Positions 55,636 through 64,000 of a stretch of 64,000 nt of DNA are shown one piece after another. The stretch lies in NCBI GenBank assembly GCA_016699515.1, contig CP064978.1, forward strand, positions 124,001 to 188,000. The letters are read 5' to 3'. The position numbers and the translations under genes were made by a program. Each line of letters begins with the position of its first letter. Position 1 is the first letter of the stretch. Below the pieces are notes generated by a model. That model had not been told where the DNA came from and searched no databases. It saw nothing but the letters and a program-made list of their open reading frames with translations. The stretch is from Candidatus Peregrinibacteria bacterium. Lineage in GTDB: Bacteria; Patescibacteriota; Gracilibacteria; UM-FILTER-43-11.

Positions 55636-56235
55636 ATGGGAAAGGTTTATCAACCCAACGATAAATACGCTCAGCGTGCGCAACAAGACGGTTTTAGGGC
55701 ACGTAGTGTTTATAAATTGCAAGAAATTCAAGAGCGGTATGGCATCATTAAGCCTGGACAAAAGATTTTGGACTTGGGTGCGGCACCGGGTAGTTTTATG
55801 CAATTAATCGGTCAGCTGGTGGGCGAAAAAGGTTTGGTGATTGGGGTCGATTTGCAGCTCATTAAGCCCTTTAAAGCTCCCAATATGCACACCTATCAGG
55901 CCGATATCAATGATGAAACGGTTTATGATCGAATTGCCACTGAACATGGTGTGGAGCGATTTGATGTTATTACTTCGGATCTTGCCCCTGCTACCACCGG
56001 CATTAAATCGGTCGATTCAGGCCGCTCATTTGAGCTTAATGCACAGGTGCTTAACGTTGCTGATATGCGGCTGAAAAAAGGGGGATACGTTATTTTAAAA
56101 AGCTTCCCCGGTGCGGAACAGGATCAACTCATGCAACGTCTTAAAAACGATTATCGCACACTTAGAATGCTCGTTCCCAAGGCGGTGCGCCAAACCAGTC
56201 GCGAGGTTTATTTGATTGGGATGGGAAAACTATAA
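55636..56235 (+). CDS. rlmE: 23S rRNA (uridine-2552-2'-O) methyltransferase RlmE/FtsJ
   Basis: This 199-residue enzyme has the FtsJ layout: FRARSVYKLQEIQERYGI with the catalytic Lys, SAM motif KILDLGAAPGSFMQLIGQLV, TSDLAPATTGIKSVD with the Asp, and GGYVILKSFPG with the second Lys. SREVYLIG supplies the Glu. The K-D-K-E tetrad is complete. The tail overlaps pyrG by six bases in convergent orientation. Confidence 0.95.
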   Translation: MGKVYQPNDKYAQRAQQDGFRARSVYKLQEIQERYGIIKPGQKILDLGAAPGSFMQLIGQLVGEKGLVIGVDLQLIKPFKAPNMHTYQADINDETVYDRIATEHGVERFDVITSDLAPATTGIKSVDSGRSFELNAQVLNVADMRLKKGGYVILKSFPGAEQDQLMQRLKNDYRTLRMLVPKAVRQTSREVYLIGMGKL

Positions 56236-57825
56236 ACAAGCCCGAATGAATTCCCGAAAGAGTGGGTGCGGGCGGTTGGGCCGTGATTTAAATTCAGGAT
56301 GAAACTGTGACCCTAACATGAAAGGATGGTCTTCTACTTCCACAATTTCCATCAATTCACGGTCGGGTGACACCCCCGAGAAAATCAGGCCGTTTTTTTC
56401 TAAATCGGCTTTATAGGCGTTGTTGAATTCGTAACGATGTCGATGGCGCTCGTGAATGAGGCTTTCTTTGTAGGCATTGGCTGCGTGGGTGCCCGGCTTT
56501 ATTTTGCAAGGCCATGAGCCCAAACGCAGCGTTCCACCTTTGTCGCGCTTTTCATTTTGGCCAGGCAAAAAATGGACCACTTTGTGTTTTGCTTTTGGCG
56601 AAAATTCTTCGGAAGTTGCGTTTTTGATGCCCACCACATTGCGGGCAAATTCAATGGCCATCAACTGCGATCCTAGGCATAGCCCCAGGTAGGGGATTTT
56701 GTTTTCCCGGCAATGTTGTGCCACAATGATTTTTCCTTCCGTGCCACGCACGCCAAATCCTCCGGGCACCACTACCCCCGCCACCTTCGATAGCTTCTTC
56801 CATTCGCTCTTGTCTTCTTTTTCTATTTTTTCAGCGTCAATCCAAACGATGTTCGCCTTGCGCTTATGATGAAAGCCTGCTGATTTAATGGCTTCTATTA
56901 CGGATAAATAAGCATCATCCAATTCATTGTATTTTCCCGCTAAACCGATTGAAATTTCCTTTTTTGAATTCGTGATGCGCTCCATCATTTTTTCCCATTC
57001 GCTCATTTTTGGCTTTCGATATTTCAGCTTCAAAGCTTTGCAAATGGTGTGTGTGATATTGTGTTTTTCAAAAATCAGCGGAACTTCATAAATTGACTTA
57101 ACCGTTGGTGCAGGAATGACTGCTTCTTTTTCCACATCACAAAATTTAGCGATTTTATTCAAATGATTGACGCTAATTTCTTCATCGGCACGGGCAATGA
57201 TCATGTCCGGATGAATTCCCAAGCTTTGTAACAAACGCACCGAAAGCTGGGTGGGTTTGGTTTTTAATTCGCCGGATGATTTAAGATAAGGTAAAAGAGT
57301 TAGGTGGATTGAAAGTGTATTTTCCTTCCCTTCTTCGTGACGCATTTGACGAATGGCTTCCAAGAAGGGCTGCCCTTCAATATCGCCCACGGTTCCTCCA
57401 ATCTCGATCAACATCACATCGCACTTGGACTGTTTGGCACCACTACGAATCCGTTTTTTGATTTCGTCCGTGATGTGTGGAACCACTTGAATGGTCCCTC
57501 CTAAAAATTCTCCTTTTCGTTCTTTATCTAAAACGGTTTGATAAATATGACCCGAAGAGGTGCTACTTAATTTTGTTAACGGAACATCGATGAATCGCTC
57601 ATAATGACCCAGGTCCAAATCGGTTTCAGCCCCATCATCGGTTACAAATACTTCTCCGTGTTGAAACGGACTCATGGTTCCCGGATCTACATTCAGATAA
57701 GGATCCAGCTTTTGCGTAAATACTTTCAGTCCACTGGCCTTCAGCAGATTTCCGATGGATGAGGTGGCAATCCCTTTTCCAAGTGAACTGCATACACCGC
57801 CGGTGACGAAGATATATTTTGGCAT
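56230..57825 (-). CDS. pyrG: CTP synthase
   Basis: This 531-residue enzyme converts UTP to CTP using glutamine and ATP. The synthetase domain opens with FVTGGVCSSLGKGIATSSIG and contains EIGGTVGDIEGQPFLEAIRQ. The C-terminal glutamine amidotransferase has the oxyanion GGFGVRGTEGK, the nucleophile PYLGLCLGSQLMAIEF, and GSQFHPEFKSRP with His and Glu. Intact and of standard length. Confidence 0.97.
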   Translation of the reverse strand: MPKYIFVTGGVCSSLGKGIATSSIGNLLKASGLKVFTQKLDPYLNVDPGTMSPFQHGEVFVTDDGAETDLDLGHYERFIDVPLTKLSSTSSGHIYQTVLDKERKGEFLGGTIQVVPHITDEIKKRIRSGAKQSKCDVMLIEIGGTVGDIEGQPFLEAIRQMRHEEGKENTLSIHLTLLPYLKSSGELKTKPTQLSVRLLQSLGIHPDMIIARADEEISVNHLNKIAKFCDVEKEAVIPAPTVKSIYEVPLIFEKHNITHTICKALKLKYRKPKMSEWEKMMERITNSKKEISIGLAGKYNELDDAYLSVIEAIKSAGFHHKRKANIVWIDAEKIEKEDKSEWKKLSKVAGVVVPGGFGVRGTEGKIIVAQHCRENKIPYLGLCLGSQLMAIEFARNVVGIKNATSEEFSPKAKHKVVHFLPGQNEKRDKGGTLRLGSWPCKIKPGTHAANAYKESLIHERHRHRYEFNNAYKADLEKNGLIFSGVSPDRELMEIVEVEDHPFMLGSQFHPEFKSRPNRPHPLFREFIRACL

Positions 57826-57903
57826 TTCTTTATTACTTATTATTTATTACGTATTACTTATTATTCGTTGAATAGCTAATAAGTAATACGCAATAGTTAA
57901 TCG

Positions 57904-58875
57904 CTAATAGTTAAGACCCGTGGCCTCACGGACTTTATTCATTGTTTCTGTTAATATGGGACGCACCTTGTCACCTCCTTCTTTTAAAATGGCTTCGACT
58001 TCTTTAGGGTGAGCTTCGTAGTAAGCTCGTTTTTCTTGGAAAGGGGCAAAATGTTCGGTGATTTTTTCGAGCAGTTTCTTTTTGGCGTCGCCATAACCCA
58101 TGCCACCTTTTTTAAAATCTTCTGCCATTTGGTCTGTTTCGTCGCGGGTGGCGAATAGCTTATACAGTTCATAAATTGTATTCCCTTTCGCTTCTTTTGG
58201 TTCATCCACTCCTTTTGAATCGGTGATGATTCCCATTACCGCTTTTTTGATCACTTTTGGATCACCAAAAATAGGAATGAGATTTTTATACGACTTGCTC
58301 ATTTTTTGCCCGTCGATTCCAGGGATGACTGCGACTTCTTCGATAATTTCTGCTTCGGGTATCACAAAGGTTTCCCCAAAGGTATTATTGAATTTTATCG
58401 CAATATCCCGCGCGATTTCGACATGCTGTTTTTGATCTTTGCCTACCGGTATTACCTGTGCCTGATTAATCAAAATATCGGCTGCCATCAGTATGGGGTA
58501 ACTAAAGAGTCCGTTAGATGCTGCAATTCCTTTTGCCAATTTATCTTTATAACCATGCGCTCTTTCAAGTAACCCCATCGGCGTTACGCACGATAGAATC
58601 CACATCAATTCGGTCACCTCGGGCACATCAGACTGCGCCCAAAAACAACATTTTTTAGGGTCTAGCCCCAATGCCAAAAAGTCCATGGCGGCCTCGAGCG
58701 TTAATTTTCTGAGCCGAGAGGCATCATGCAATGTGGTTAAGCTGTGTAAATTCACGATAAAACAAAAGAGGTCACTGGAATCCTGGTATTCAATCATACG
58801 CTTGATCATTCCGAAGTAGTTCCCGATGTGGAGACTACCAGATGGTTGGGTGCCAGAGAGGACTCTTTTTTTCAT
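57904..58875 (-). CDS. trpS: Tryptophanyl-tRNA synthetase
   Basis: This 323-residue synthetase starts MKKRVLSGTQPSGSLHIGNY, containing the HIGH element, and has the KMSKS element in DGQKMSKSYKNLIPIFG. MAADILINQAQVIPVGKDQ is the usual core. I chose the ATG at 58875, where the family N-terminus begins. The frame is intact. It stands between pyrG and the divergent STAS gene. Confidence 0.96.
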   Translation of the reverse strand: MKKRVLSGTQPSGSLHIGNYFGMIKRMIEYQDSSDLFCFIVNLHSLTTLHDASRLRKLTLEAAMDFLALGLDPKKCCFWAQSDVPEVTELMWILSCVTPMGLLERAHGYKDKLAKGIAASNGLFSYPILMAADILINQAQVIPVGKDQKQHVEIARDIAIKFNNTFGETFVIPEAEIIEEVAVIPGIDGQKMSKSYKNLIPIFGDPKVIKKAVMGIITDSKGVDEPKEAKGNTIYELYKLFATRDETDQMAEDFKKGGMGYGDAKKKLLEKITEHFAPFQEKRAYYEAHPKEVEAILKEGGDKVRPILTETMNKVREATGLNY

Positions 58876-58980
58876 ACTAATTTTCAATGGTTTCAATTTA
58901 TCAGAGTCGCTCTCGGTTGGTCAACGTGATTCAATTCAAGATTTAAGATTTTTTTCGTGTTGCAATCCATCTAAGCAATT

Positions 58981-59010
58981 TTGTAATCTTGTAATAAATA
59001 ATCTTATAAT
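58981..59010 (+). promoter_or_regulatory. Promoter of the STAS gene
   Basis: TTGTAA (58981-58986), 18-base spacer, perfect TATAAT (59005-59010). Only seven bases separate the -10 box from the ATG, so the message is probably leaderless. Confidence 0.65.
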
Positions 59011-59017
59011 AAATAAA

Positions 59018-59365
59018 ATGTCCTCTTTTTCCGTCAGCGTTTCTGATCGCTCCACCGATTCTATGAAGATTTTTTCCTTTTCCGGTGAAATGGATGAAAT
59101 CACACTGGCCGACGTGCGCACGCAAGTTGACCCTTTGCTGATGGATCCAATGGTTAAAACCATTATCTTTGATTTATCTGAGCTGAATTACATCAATAGC
59201 AAAGGTATTGGCTATCTGGTGGCGGTTCACACTCATCTTTCCAAAGACCAGCGCGTTTTGATCTTATCGGGGGCAACCGAGTCGGTGATGGACGTGATTA
59301 TGTTGGTAGGCCTTCCTTCTATCATTCGTTGTGTGAATACGGTTGAAGAGGCGCTCGCATCATAG
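59018..59365 (+). CDS. STAS-domain protein (anti-sigma factor antagonist-like)
   Basis: The whole 115-residue protein is a STAS domain, with FSFSGEMDEITLADVRTQV near the start, TIIFDLSELNYINSKGIGYL at about 50-69 and MLVGLPSIIRCVNTVEEAL at the end. In SpoIIAA-type antagonists a Ser in the YINSKGIG segment is phosphorylated by an anti-sigma kinase; this Ser is present. No kinase or sigma factor gene is in the window. I chose the ATG at 59018; the longer frame from 58826 crosses the promoter and the trpS start. Confidence 0.88.
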   Translation: MSSFSVSVSDRSTDSMKIFSFSGEMDEITLADVRTQVDPLLMDPMVKTIIFDLSELNYINSKGIGYLVAVHTHLSKDQRVLILSGATESVMDVIMLVGLPSIIRCVNTVEEALAS

Positions 59366-59411
59366 CTCACCAAGGCACTGGATCACTCGTCCGCCGCGGC
59401 GGACTTGATCA

Positions 59412-60325
59412 CTATTGCTCACTTCCTTCTTTCCACTTTTCATAATATTCTTGGCGGCGGTCTTTGTTGTGAAATTTGAGCACGTCGTTTTCGATCACAA
59501 TGCCATTGGGCTTGGGTACCAAAGCTGCTTTTTTAAGAGTACGGGGCTTGAGTATTTTTTGAATGATCCATTCCACTATGTCTCCAAATCGGCCCTTTAA
59601 AGCCCATTCTTTCATTTGTTTTATCCACGAAGGTTGGTCAAAAATGAGTTGGGTCATTTGGTCATTTTTTACTTCCAGTCCGTATTTCGACTTCAGCCCA
59701 TTTTGATTCACGGTTTTAAATTTTTCAAAGGTCTCTTTGCCATAGATCGGTTTGATGGTTTTGAGCCAATACGCTAAATACGGATCTTCCGGGTTTATTT
59801 GAACCTTTTCCATGCTCAGCGCGTTTTCCGTCACAAAAAGCTAAGGCAAAAACGCCCGGCAACTTTTGCGCCATGCCTGCGTACTCCAAAAAACTGGAGC
59901 AAGCCGGTGATCAGCAGTCGCGCTGTCCACAAGCGCTTTGGTTTCACAACAATAAATAAATCGATGTCGGACTCCGCATTGGCATTTTCATACGCTAACG
60001 TGTTGCAGACGGCGATCATCCGAATGAACGGAATGTGCACCATGTATCCAGCGTAGTGGTGAACCTTTTGCCACAACCCTTTACTGATTAGACTGTTGCG
60101 TTTGCGAGTTTCCAAATTGCTTTCTCGACCTTTCAAAAACCAATATTCGTGAATTTGATCGACTTTTTCTTCGGTCTTTAACTCATTCAATATTCCCTTC
60201 ACTTCTTTAATATGAATCGGTTTTTGGTTTTTATACAAATAATCCATTACTTCCTCGGCAGTGAGAGGATAATGAAAGAGATCGAAGAAGCCGAGGGTTT
60301 TTAAGATGGATTGTTTAATTGTCAT
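59412..60325 (-). CDS. Nucleotidyltransferase with winged-helix N-terminus, one frame break
   Basis: The repaired protein has 304 residues. An N-terminal winged-helix-like part (ILKTLGFFDLFHYPLTAEEV, residues 6-25) precedes a nucleotidyltransferase motif ENANAESDIDLFIVV near residue 120, with the two Asp expected for metal binding. One T is missing near 59835; repair gives GRFCLSFFVTENALSMEK. The C-terminal half is helical. Similar two-part proteins are common in Patescibacteria, but the substrate is unknown. It is divergent from uvrC across a perfect palindrome. Confidence 0.75.
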
Positions 60326-60344
60326 TTGCTTGAATAATTTACCA

Positions 60345-60380
60345 TGCAGAAGGCGCGACGTCGACGTCGCGCCTTCTGCA
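60345..60380. repeat. Perfect 36-base palindrome between divergent genes
   Basis: The half-site tgcagaaggcgcgacgtc is followed directly by its exact complement, with no spacer. It lies between the nucleotidyltransferase and uvrC starts. Its outer part (gcagaaggcgcga) matches hairpin arms at 13457 and 33175. Confidence 0.85.
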
Positions 60381-60441
60381 TTCCGACAAGGTGATGAAAC
60401 GTTTCATCGCCTTCTTTTCATTAATCTGCTACTCTCAAAAT

Positions 60442-62779
60442 ATGATCGATCATATTAAATCGCGATTAACATCGGTGCCAGATTCGCCTGGAATTTACAA
60501 ATATCTTTCGGAAAAAGGTGAGGTGCTGTATGTAGGTAAGGCCAAAAATTTAAAAAAGCGCGTCACCTCTTATTTTCAATCTGCCTCTAAACATCACAGT
60601 CCGCGCATTACCAAAATGATTGAACAGGCGGTTGATTTTGAGTGGATTGAAACCAATAGCGAACTGGAGGCACTGATTCTAGAAGACAATCTGATTAAAG
60701 AACTTCAGCCTAAATACAACATTTTGCTGCGCGACGACAAAACCTACCAATATATCAAAGTCACCGTGCAGGATGATTTCCCCGAGGTTTATTCGGTTCG
60801 TAAAATTGTTCAAGACGGAGCGGTTTACTTTGGACCCAAAACCAGTGGAATCGACGTGCAACATTTACTCGAATCGATTCGGCGTATTTTTAAATTATGC
60901 ACCGTTAAAAACATTAGCCTTGATCCGGATGGCACCCCTTTGGAAGGCGCGTGTGTTGCCGTTAAAATTGGCGGATCGCCCGCCAAGCGTCCTTGCTTGG
61001 ACTATCACATCAAACGATGTTTGGGCCCGTGTGCGGGCATGATTGATCCGGCCCACTACCGCGCGTCCGTTGAGGGTGCGATCGAGTTTTTAAAAGGAAA
61101 TTACCAATTCGCCATTGAACAGCTCAAGCAGCAAATGATGCAATTTGCGGCGGATAAAAAATTCGAGCGTGCTGCCAAAATACGCGATCACATTGGAGCG
61201 ATTGAGCGCAGTGCTCAAAAACAACTCATCACGGATACTCATATTTCTGATCGCGATGTGATTGGTGTGATTCAAGACTCCGGCCGTAATTTTATTTCGT
61301 TGTTTCAAATCCGTTCCGGTCGGCTGATCGCGCAGGAGCGATTTACCTCGGAAGGTGGGGAAGCGCTGGATGATGTTTTGGAGGCATTTTTGCGTGATTA
61401 CTATGCGGTGGCCGCCGATATTCCCAAAGAAATCATCATACCGATTCCACTGAAAGATCGCTCCATTTTGGAGGCTTTTATTTCGAATCATGCCACTCAC
61501 AAATCCAAATTGGTCCACCCCTCCATTGGTAAAAAAGATGATTTAATCGTCTTGGCCGAAAAAAACGCACGCAGTTTTGCAGAGCAAAGCAAGGCAAAAT
61601 GGATGTCGGATCAGAAGCGAACGGACGCTTCGCTGGTCCAGCTGAAAGAGGTTTTGAAGCTGGTAGACATCCCCAAGCGTATTGAATGCTATGACATTTC
61701 GCATTTGAGTGGCACTGAAACCGTTGGTTCAATGGTGGTGTTTAAAAAAGGGGAGCCTGCTAAAGCCGATTATCGACAGTTTCGTCTAAAAACCACTCAG
61801 GGAACCATCGATGATTTTAAAAGCATGGCCGAGGTGATTCGGCGCCGTCTTAATTATCTGCCCACGCCACTTCCAGCCGGTTATTTACTTCGAAAGGCTA
61901 AAAAAGCTGACTTTGATTTTATCAAAAAAGTCGCGACCACTCAGCCGATTAACGATGAAGCATTGGATGTGAAGCAGTTTTATGTGATTGAAAAAGAATC
62001 CAGGCCAAAGCCTGGATTGCCAACTATCGTTGCGTTTTGCCGATTGCGAAATTTAGACGAAAAAGTGGATGATATTAGCTCGCTTTGGGTGCACGAGGAT
62101 CACCGGGGTCAAAAGCTGGGCACTCATTTAGTTAAAAAGTGTATTGAATCTTCTAAGCACAATCGCGTGTATTTAGATGCTAAGAAATTTTTTGAAAATT
62201 ACTACTTAAAACTTGGCTTTGAAATCTTGCGTAAAGCCCCCGACGCGTTGGTGGAAAAAGTGAAGCGAGCCAAAGAACGCACCCATAAATCATTCGATTT
62301 TGATCCCAAGGATCTGGTTTACATGGCCTACCAAAAACGAAAAAAAGACACCTCATTCGATTCGGTACCCGACTTGATGGTGATTGATGGGGGTAAGGGG
62401 CAGCTGAGCGCGGCTTTTAGTGTACTTTCCGAAAAATTTCCCGGCATTCCCATGATCTCACTCGCAAAACGATTGGAAGAAGTATACGTGCCAGGAAAGT
62501 CCCATCCGGTGGCATTGCCCAACAATTCAGATGGAAGTTATTTGTTGCAGCGTATTCGAGACGAGGCTCATCGATTCGCTATTACTTTTAATAAACAGTC
62601 GCGCGATAAAACGATGACCAAGTCTGCGCTCGACGCCGTTCCCGGGGTGGGTGCCAAGCTGAAAAAAACGCCTTCTTTCGCATTTTGGTTCGGTGCCGGC
62701 CATTCGACAAGCTTCGCTGGACGCACTTATTCCGATTACGGGAGAAGTTTTGGCGAAACGGATTCGTGAACAACTGTAA
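60442..62779 (+). CDS. uvrC: Excinuclease subunit UvrC with inserted GNAT domain, one frame break
   Basis: The repaired protein has 778 residues, about 160 to 170 more than usual. In order: GIY-YIG nuclease (VPDSPGIYKYLSEKGEVLYV, KAKNLKKRVTSYF), Cys-containing linker, UVR motif (KKFERAAKIRDHIGAIER, about 235-252), the RNase H-like nuclease with CYDISHLSGTETVGSMVVF, then an insertion at about 475-635, and VPDLMVIDGGKGQLSAAFSV. The insertion is a GNAT-like acetyltransferase: SSLWVHEDHRGQKLGTHLVK (acetyl-CoA loop) and FFENYYLKLGFEILRK. An extra A near 62668 breaks the C-terminal HhH; repair gives KRLLSHFGSVPAIRQASLDA. Role: dual incision in nucleotide excision repair; the GNAT function is unknown. 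Confidence 0.92.
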
Positions 62780-62788
62780 GCATTTTTT

Positions 62789-63295
62789 ATGGCCACTATT
62801 CTTTCCTTTATTGCTCCGCACGGTTTTCAAGACATTGAATATGCTGATTCAAAGGCTGAACTTGAGGCTGCCGGACATTCTGTGATAACGGTTAGTACCA
62901 CTTTTGAGTGCCTTGGAAAATATGGAACCGTATGTGCTGCGGATCACTTATTGGACGAAATTCATTTCGATGAATATGACGCCCTTTTGTTGGTGGGCGG
63001 TCCGGGAATTTATGATTATTTTCATTCACCCAAATTGATTGCACTGGCTCAACAGTTTCATTCTGCACAAAAGCCTGTGTCTGCTATTTGCGCGGCCGTT
63101 GCCATTTTGGCTCAAGCCAATTTACTTAGCGGAAAAAAATCTACGTGTTTTGAAGGAGTGGCGGATCAACTATTAGCGAAAGGTGCGCATTATACCGGCA
63201 GTTTGGTTGAGGTAGACGACCGCGTGGTTACGGCATCCGGGCCTGAGGCTGCGCGGGATTTTGGCAAAGCCATTGCCCAGTTGTTTACTCAATAA
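62789..63295 (+). CDS. DJ-1/PfpI family protein
   Basis: This 168-residue protein has the DJ-1/PfpI fold. The nucleophile elbow is SAICAAVAIL with Cys near residue 95, after LLLVGGPGIYDYF, where Glu is often found. The glyoxalase-type His after Cys is replaced by Ala (CAA rather than CHG), so a chaperone, deglycase or redox role is open. It begins nine bases after the uvrC stop and probably shares its transcript. It overlaps the next gene by 11 bases, convergent. Confidence 0.88.
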   Translation: MATILSFIAPHGFQDIEYADSKAELEAAGHSVITVSTTFECLGKYGTVCAADHLLDEIHFDEYDALLLVGGPGIYDYFHSPKLIALAQQFHSAQKPVSAICAAVAILAQANLLSGKKSTCFEGVADQLLAKGAHYTGSLVEVDDRVVTASGPEAARDFGKAIAQLFTQ

Positions 63296-63914
63296 TTTGG
63301 CTTTTTTCCAATTTTTTTTGATTACTCACCTGTGCAAAAAGATTCACATGCCACTTGTTATCAATGATGTCCGGGCCATTTAACTGAAAAGCGAATGGGT
63401 TGTTAATGGTTTGAATTTCCACCGGCCCGTTGACCAAAATGCCTCCCGCACGATCGTCGTATATGTCGTTTGGCAAACAAAGTTTATCTAAACCGCTGTC
63501 GTGCTTTAGTGTTGAATCGCCGTCGGCGTCACGGATGAGCAAATGACCTCGTAATGGCTCATTGCATTGATTCCACTGGATCGATAAGGTTCCGCTAAAG
63601 GGATACGTTGCGCTTTCTCCAAAATCGATCACCTCTTCTACGGGGCTTACTTTGTTGTCGACGGTTCCGGTGAAGCGGTCAAATTTTATCTGCATACCTC
63701 CGCTCAGCTCTCCGCTTTTGTATTTGCTTGCCAAATAGTTTAGATAGCTGTCCATATAATCTTCCACATTCATCTCAACAATGGTTCCTCGTTGCAACGA
63801 TACGGTGGTGCGTTGCCGAATGGCTACCACCAAAAAAAGCGAACTGAGTGTAAAACCTAGCACCACCGACCAAATCAACAAACTCCCCTTGGTTTCTTTC
63901 ATCCATTGAATCAT
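63285..63914 (-). CDS. Membrane-anchored protein, possibly pilus-related
   Basis: This 209-residue protein has a short basic N-terminus and one membrane segment at about residues 9-32 (SLLIWSVVLGFTLSSLFLVV), then an outside beta-rich domain with two Cys (WNQCNEPLRG, LDKLCLPND). The layout resembles PilX-like minor pilus proteins, and the ATGA overlap with an upstream gene suggests a pilus-type operon continuing beyond the window. This is weak evidence; family not confirmed. Confidence 0.55.
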   Translation of the reverse strand: MIQWMKETKGSLLIWSVVLGFTLSSLFLVVAIRQRTTVSLQRGTIVEMNVEDYMDSYLNYLASKYKSGELSGGMQIKFDRFTGTVDNKVSPVEEVIDFGESATYPFSGTLSIQWNQCNEPLRGHLLIRDADGDSTLKHDSGLDKLCLPNDIYDDRAGGILVNGPVEIQTINNPFAFQLNGPDIIDNKWHVNLFAQVSNQKKLEKSQIIE

Positions 63915-64000
63915 GGGAGAACGGCATTTAGATGATGAATGAGAGAACGGTTTCCAATCGGAGCATCAATCACCATTTCAAGCAAACGATTGGCTTGCCC
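63911..64000 (-). CDS. C-terminal end of an upstream gene, partial
   Basis: An open frame enters from the right edge and ends at TGA 63911-63913, overlapping the next ATG (ATGA). The 29 visible residues include ANRLLEMVIDAPIGNRSLIH. Too short to assign. Coupled translation with the following membrane-anchored protein is likely. Confidence 0.5.
   Translation of the reverse strand, partial: GQANRLLEMVIDAPIGNRSLIHHLNAVLP

Noticed and set aside
1..64000. Alternative genetic code (TGA as Gly or Trp)
   Set aside because: TGA ends several genes in ATGA overlaps and is not found inside conserved frames, so the standard bacterial code applies.
1..64000. CRISPR array, transposase or prophage block
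   Set aside because: No regularly spaced direct repeats with unique spacers and no transposase, integrase or phage structural genes were seen; the only tandem array is the two-unit tRNA-linked repeat.

Overview
The window reads as ordinary bacterial chromosome with tightly packed genes on both strands. The gene content suggests a Patescibacteria (CPR) genome, with a Peregrinibacteria-like lineage the best guess. The pointers are a DUF4012 protein, a DUF378 protein, an S-layer-homology/beta-propeller surface protein, a PolX without PHP domain, SWIB and Smr mini-proteins, many small orphan proteins, and no transposon or phage block. The standard code fits: TGA ends many genes, often in ATGA overlaps, so the TGA=Gly recoding of Gracilibacteria is excluded. 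This assignment is inference. No rRNA is present; the only RNA genes I see are tmRNA and one tRNA-Gln.

Layout. 1-2.6 kb: edge membrane protein, Smr protein, YiiX-type hydrolase with an unknown partner, Cys-cluster protein. 2.7-5.6 kb: aroF-aroB-rdgB operon behind a Phe/Tyr attenuator with a leader peptide. 6.1-10.2 kb: pheT, Nudix, polX. 10.3-16.5 kb: thioredoxin/CcdA-like membrane protein, FkbM methyltransferase, RBBP9-type hydrolase, TspO, SLH/propeller protein, SWIB protein. 16.6-19.6 kb: amidase plus small membrane protein, DUF378 protein, tmRNA, DsbA-like protein. 19.7-30.5 kb: large orphan, alpha-glucan cluster (GT, GH57, GH15), ROK protein, secreted FN3-like protein, rpmA. 30.5-37.1 kb: nickel SOD with its protease, DUF4012, ldh, exonuclease-DinG helicase. 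37.1-44.3 kb: complete F1Fo ATP synthase operon (atpI-like, B, E, F, H, A, G, D, C). 44.5-52.9 kb: trxB, lipoprotein, infC-rpmI-rplT, YggT, nnrD, murB, gltX, cyclophilin, prepilin, pth. 53-64 kb: tRNA-Gln with tandem copies of its 3' end, lipoprotein, pseudouridine synthase, rsmG, rlmE, pyrG, trpS, STAS protein, nucleotidyltransferase, uvrC with an inserted GNAT domain, DJ-1 protein, pilus-like genes.

Functionally this looks like a fermentative cell: L-lactate dehydrogenase, alpha-glucan storage and degradation, and an ATP synthase whose c-subunit carries the two-carboxylate sodium-type motif. It has redox and oxygen defence (Ni-SOD, TrxB, DsbA-like and CcdA-like proteins), makes at least part of the shikimate pathway, and regulates it by classical attenuation.

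Caution on sequence quality. I count about 25 single-base frame breaks, nearly all in homopolymers, in 17 genes including atpA, atpE, atpF, atpH, pheT, rplT and uvrC, plus two in-frame stop codons (aroF, atpA). Indispensable genes are hit, so I read most as consensus errors and annotate the genes full length. Three intergenic hairpin/repeat families and a repeat shared between a dinG linker and an intergenic region are also described.
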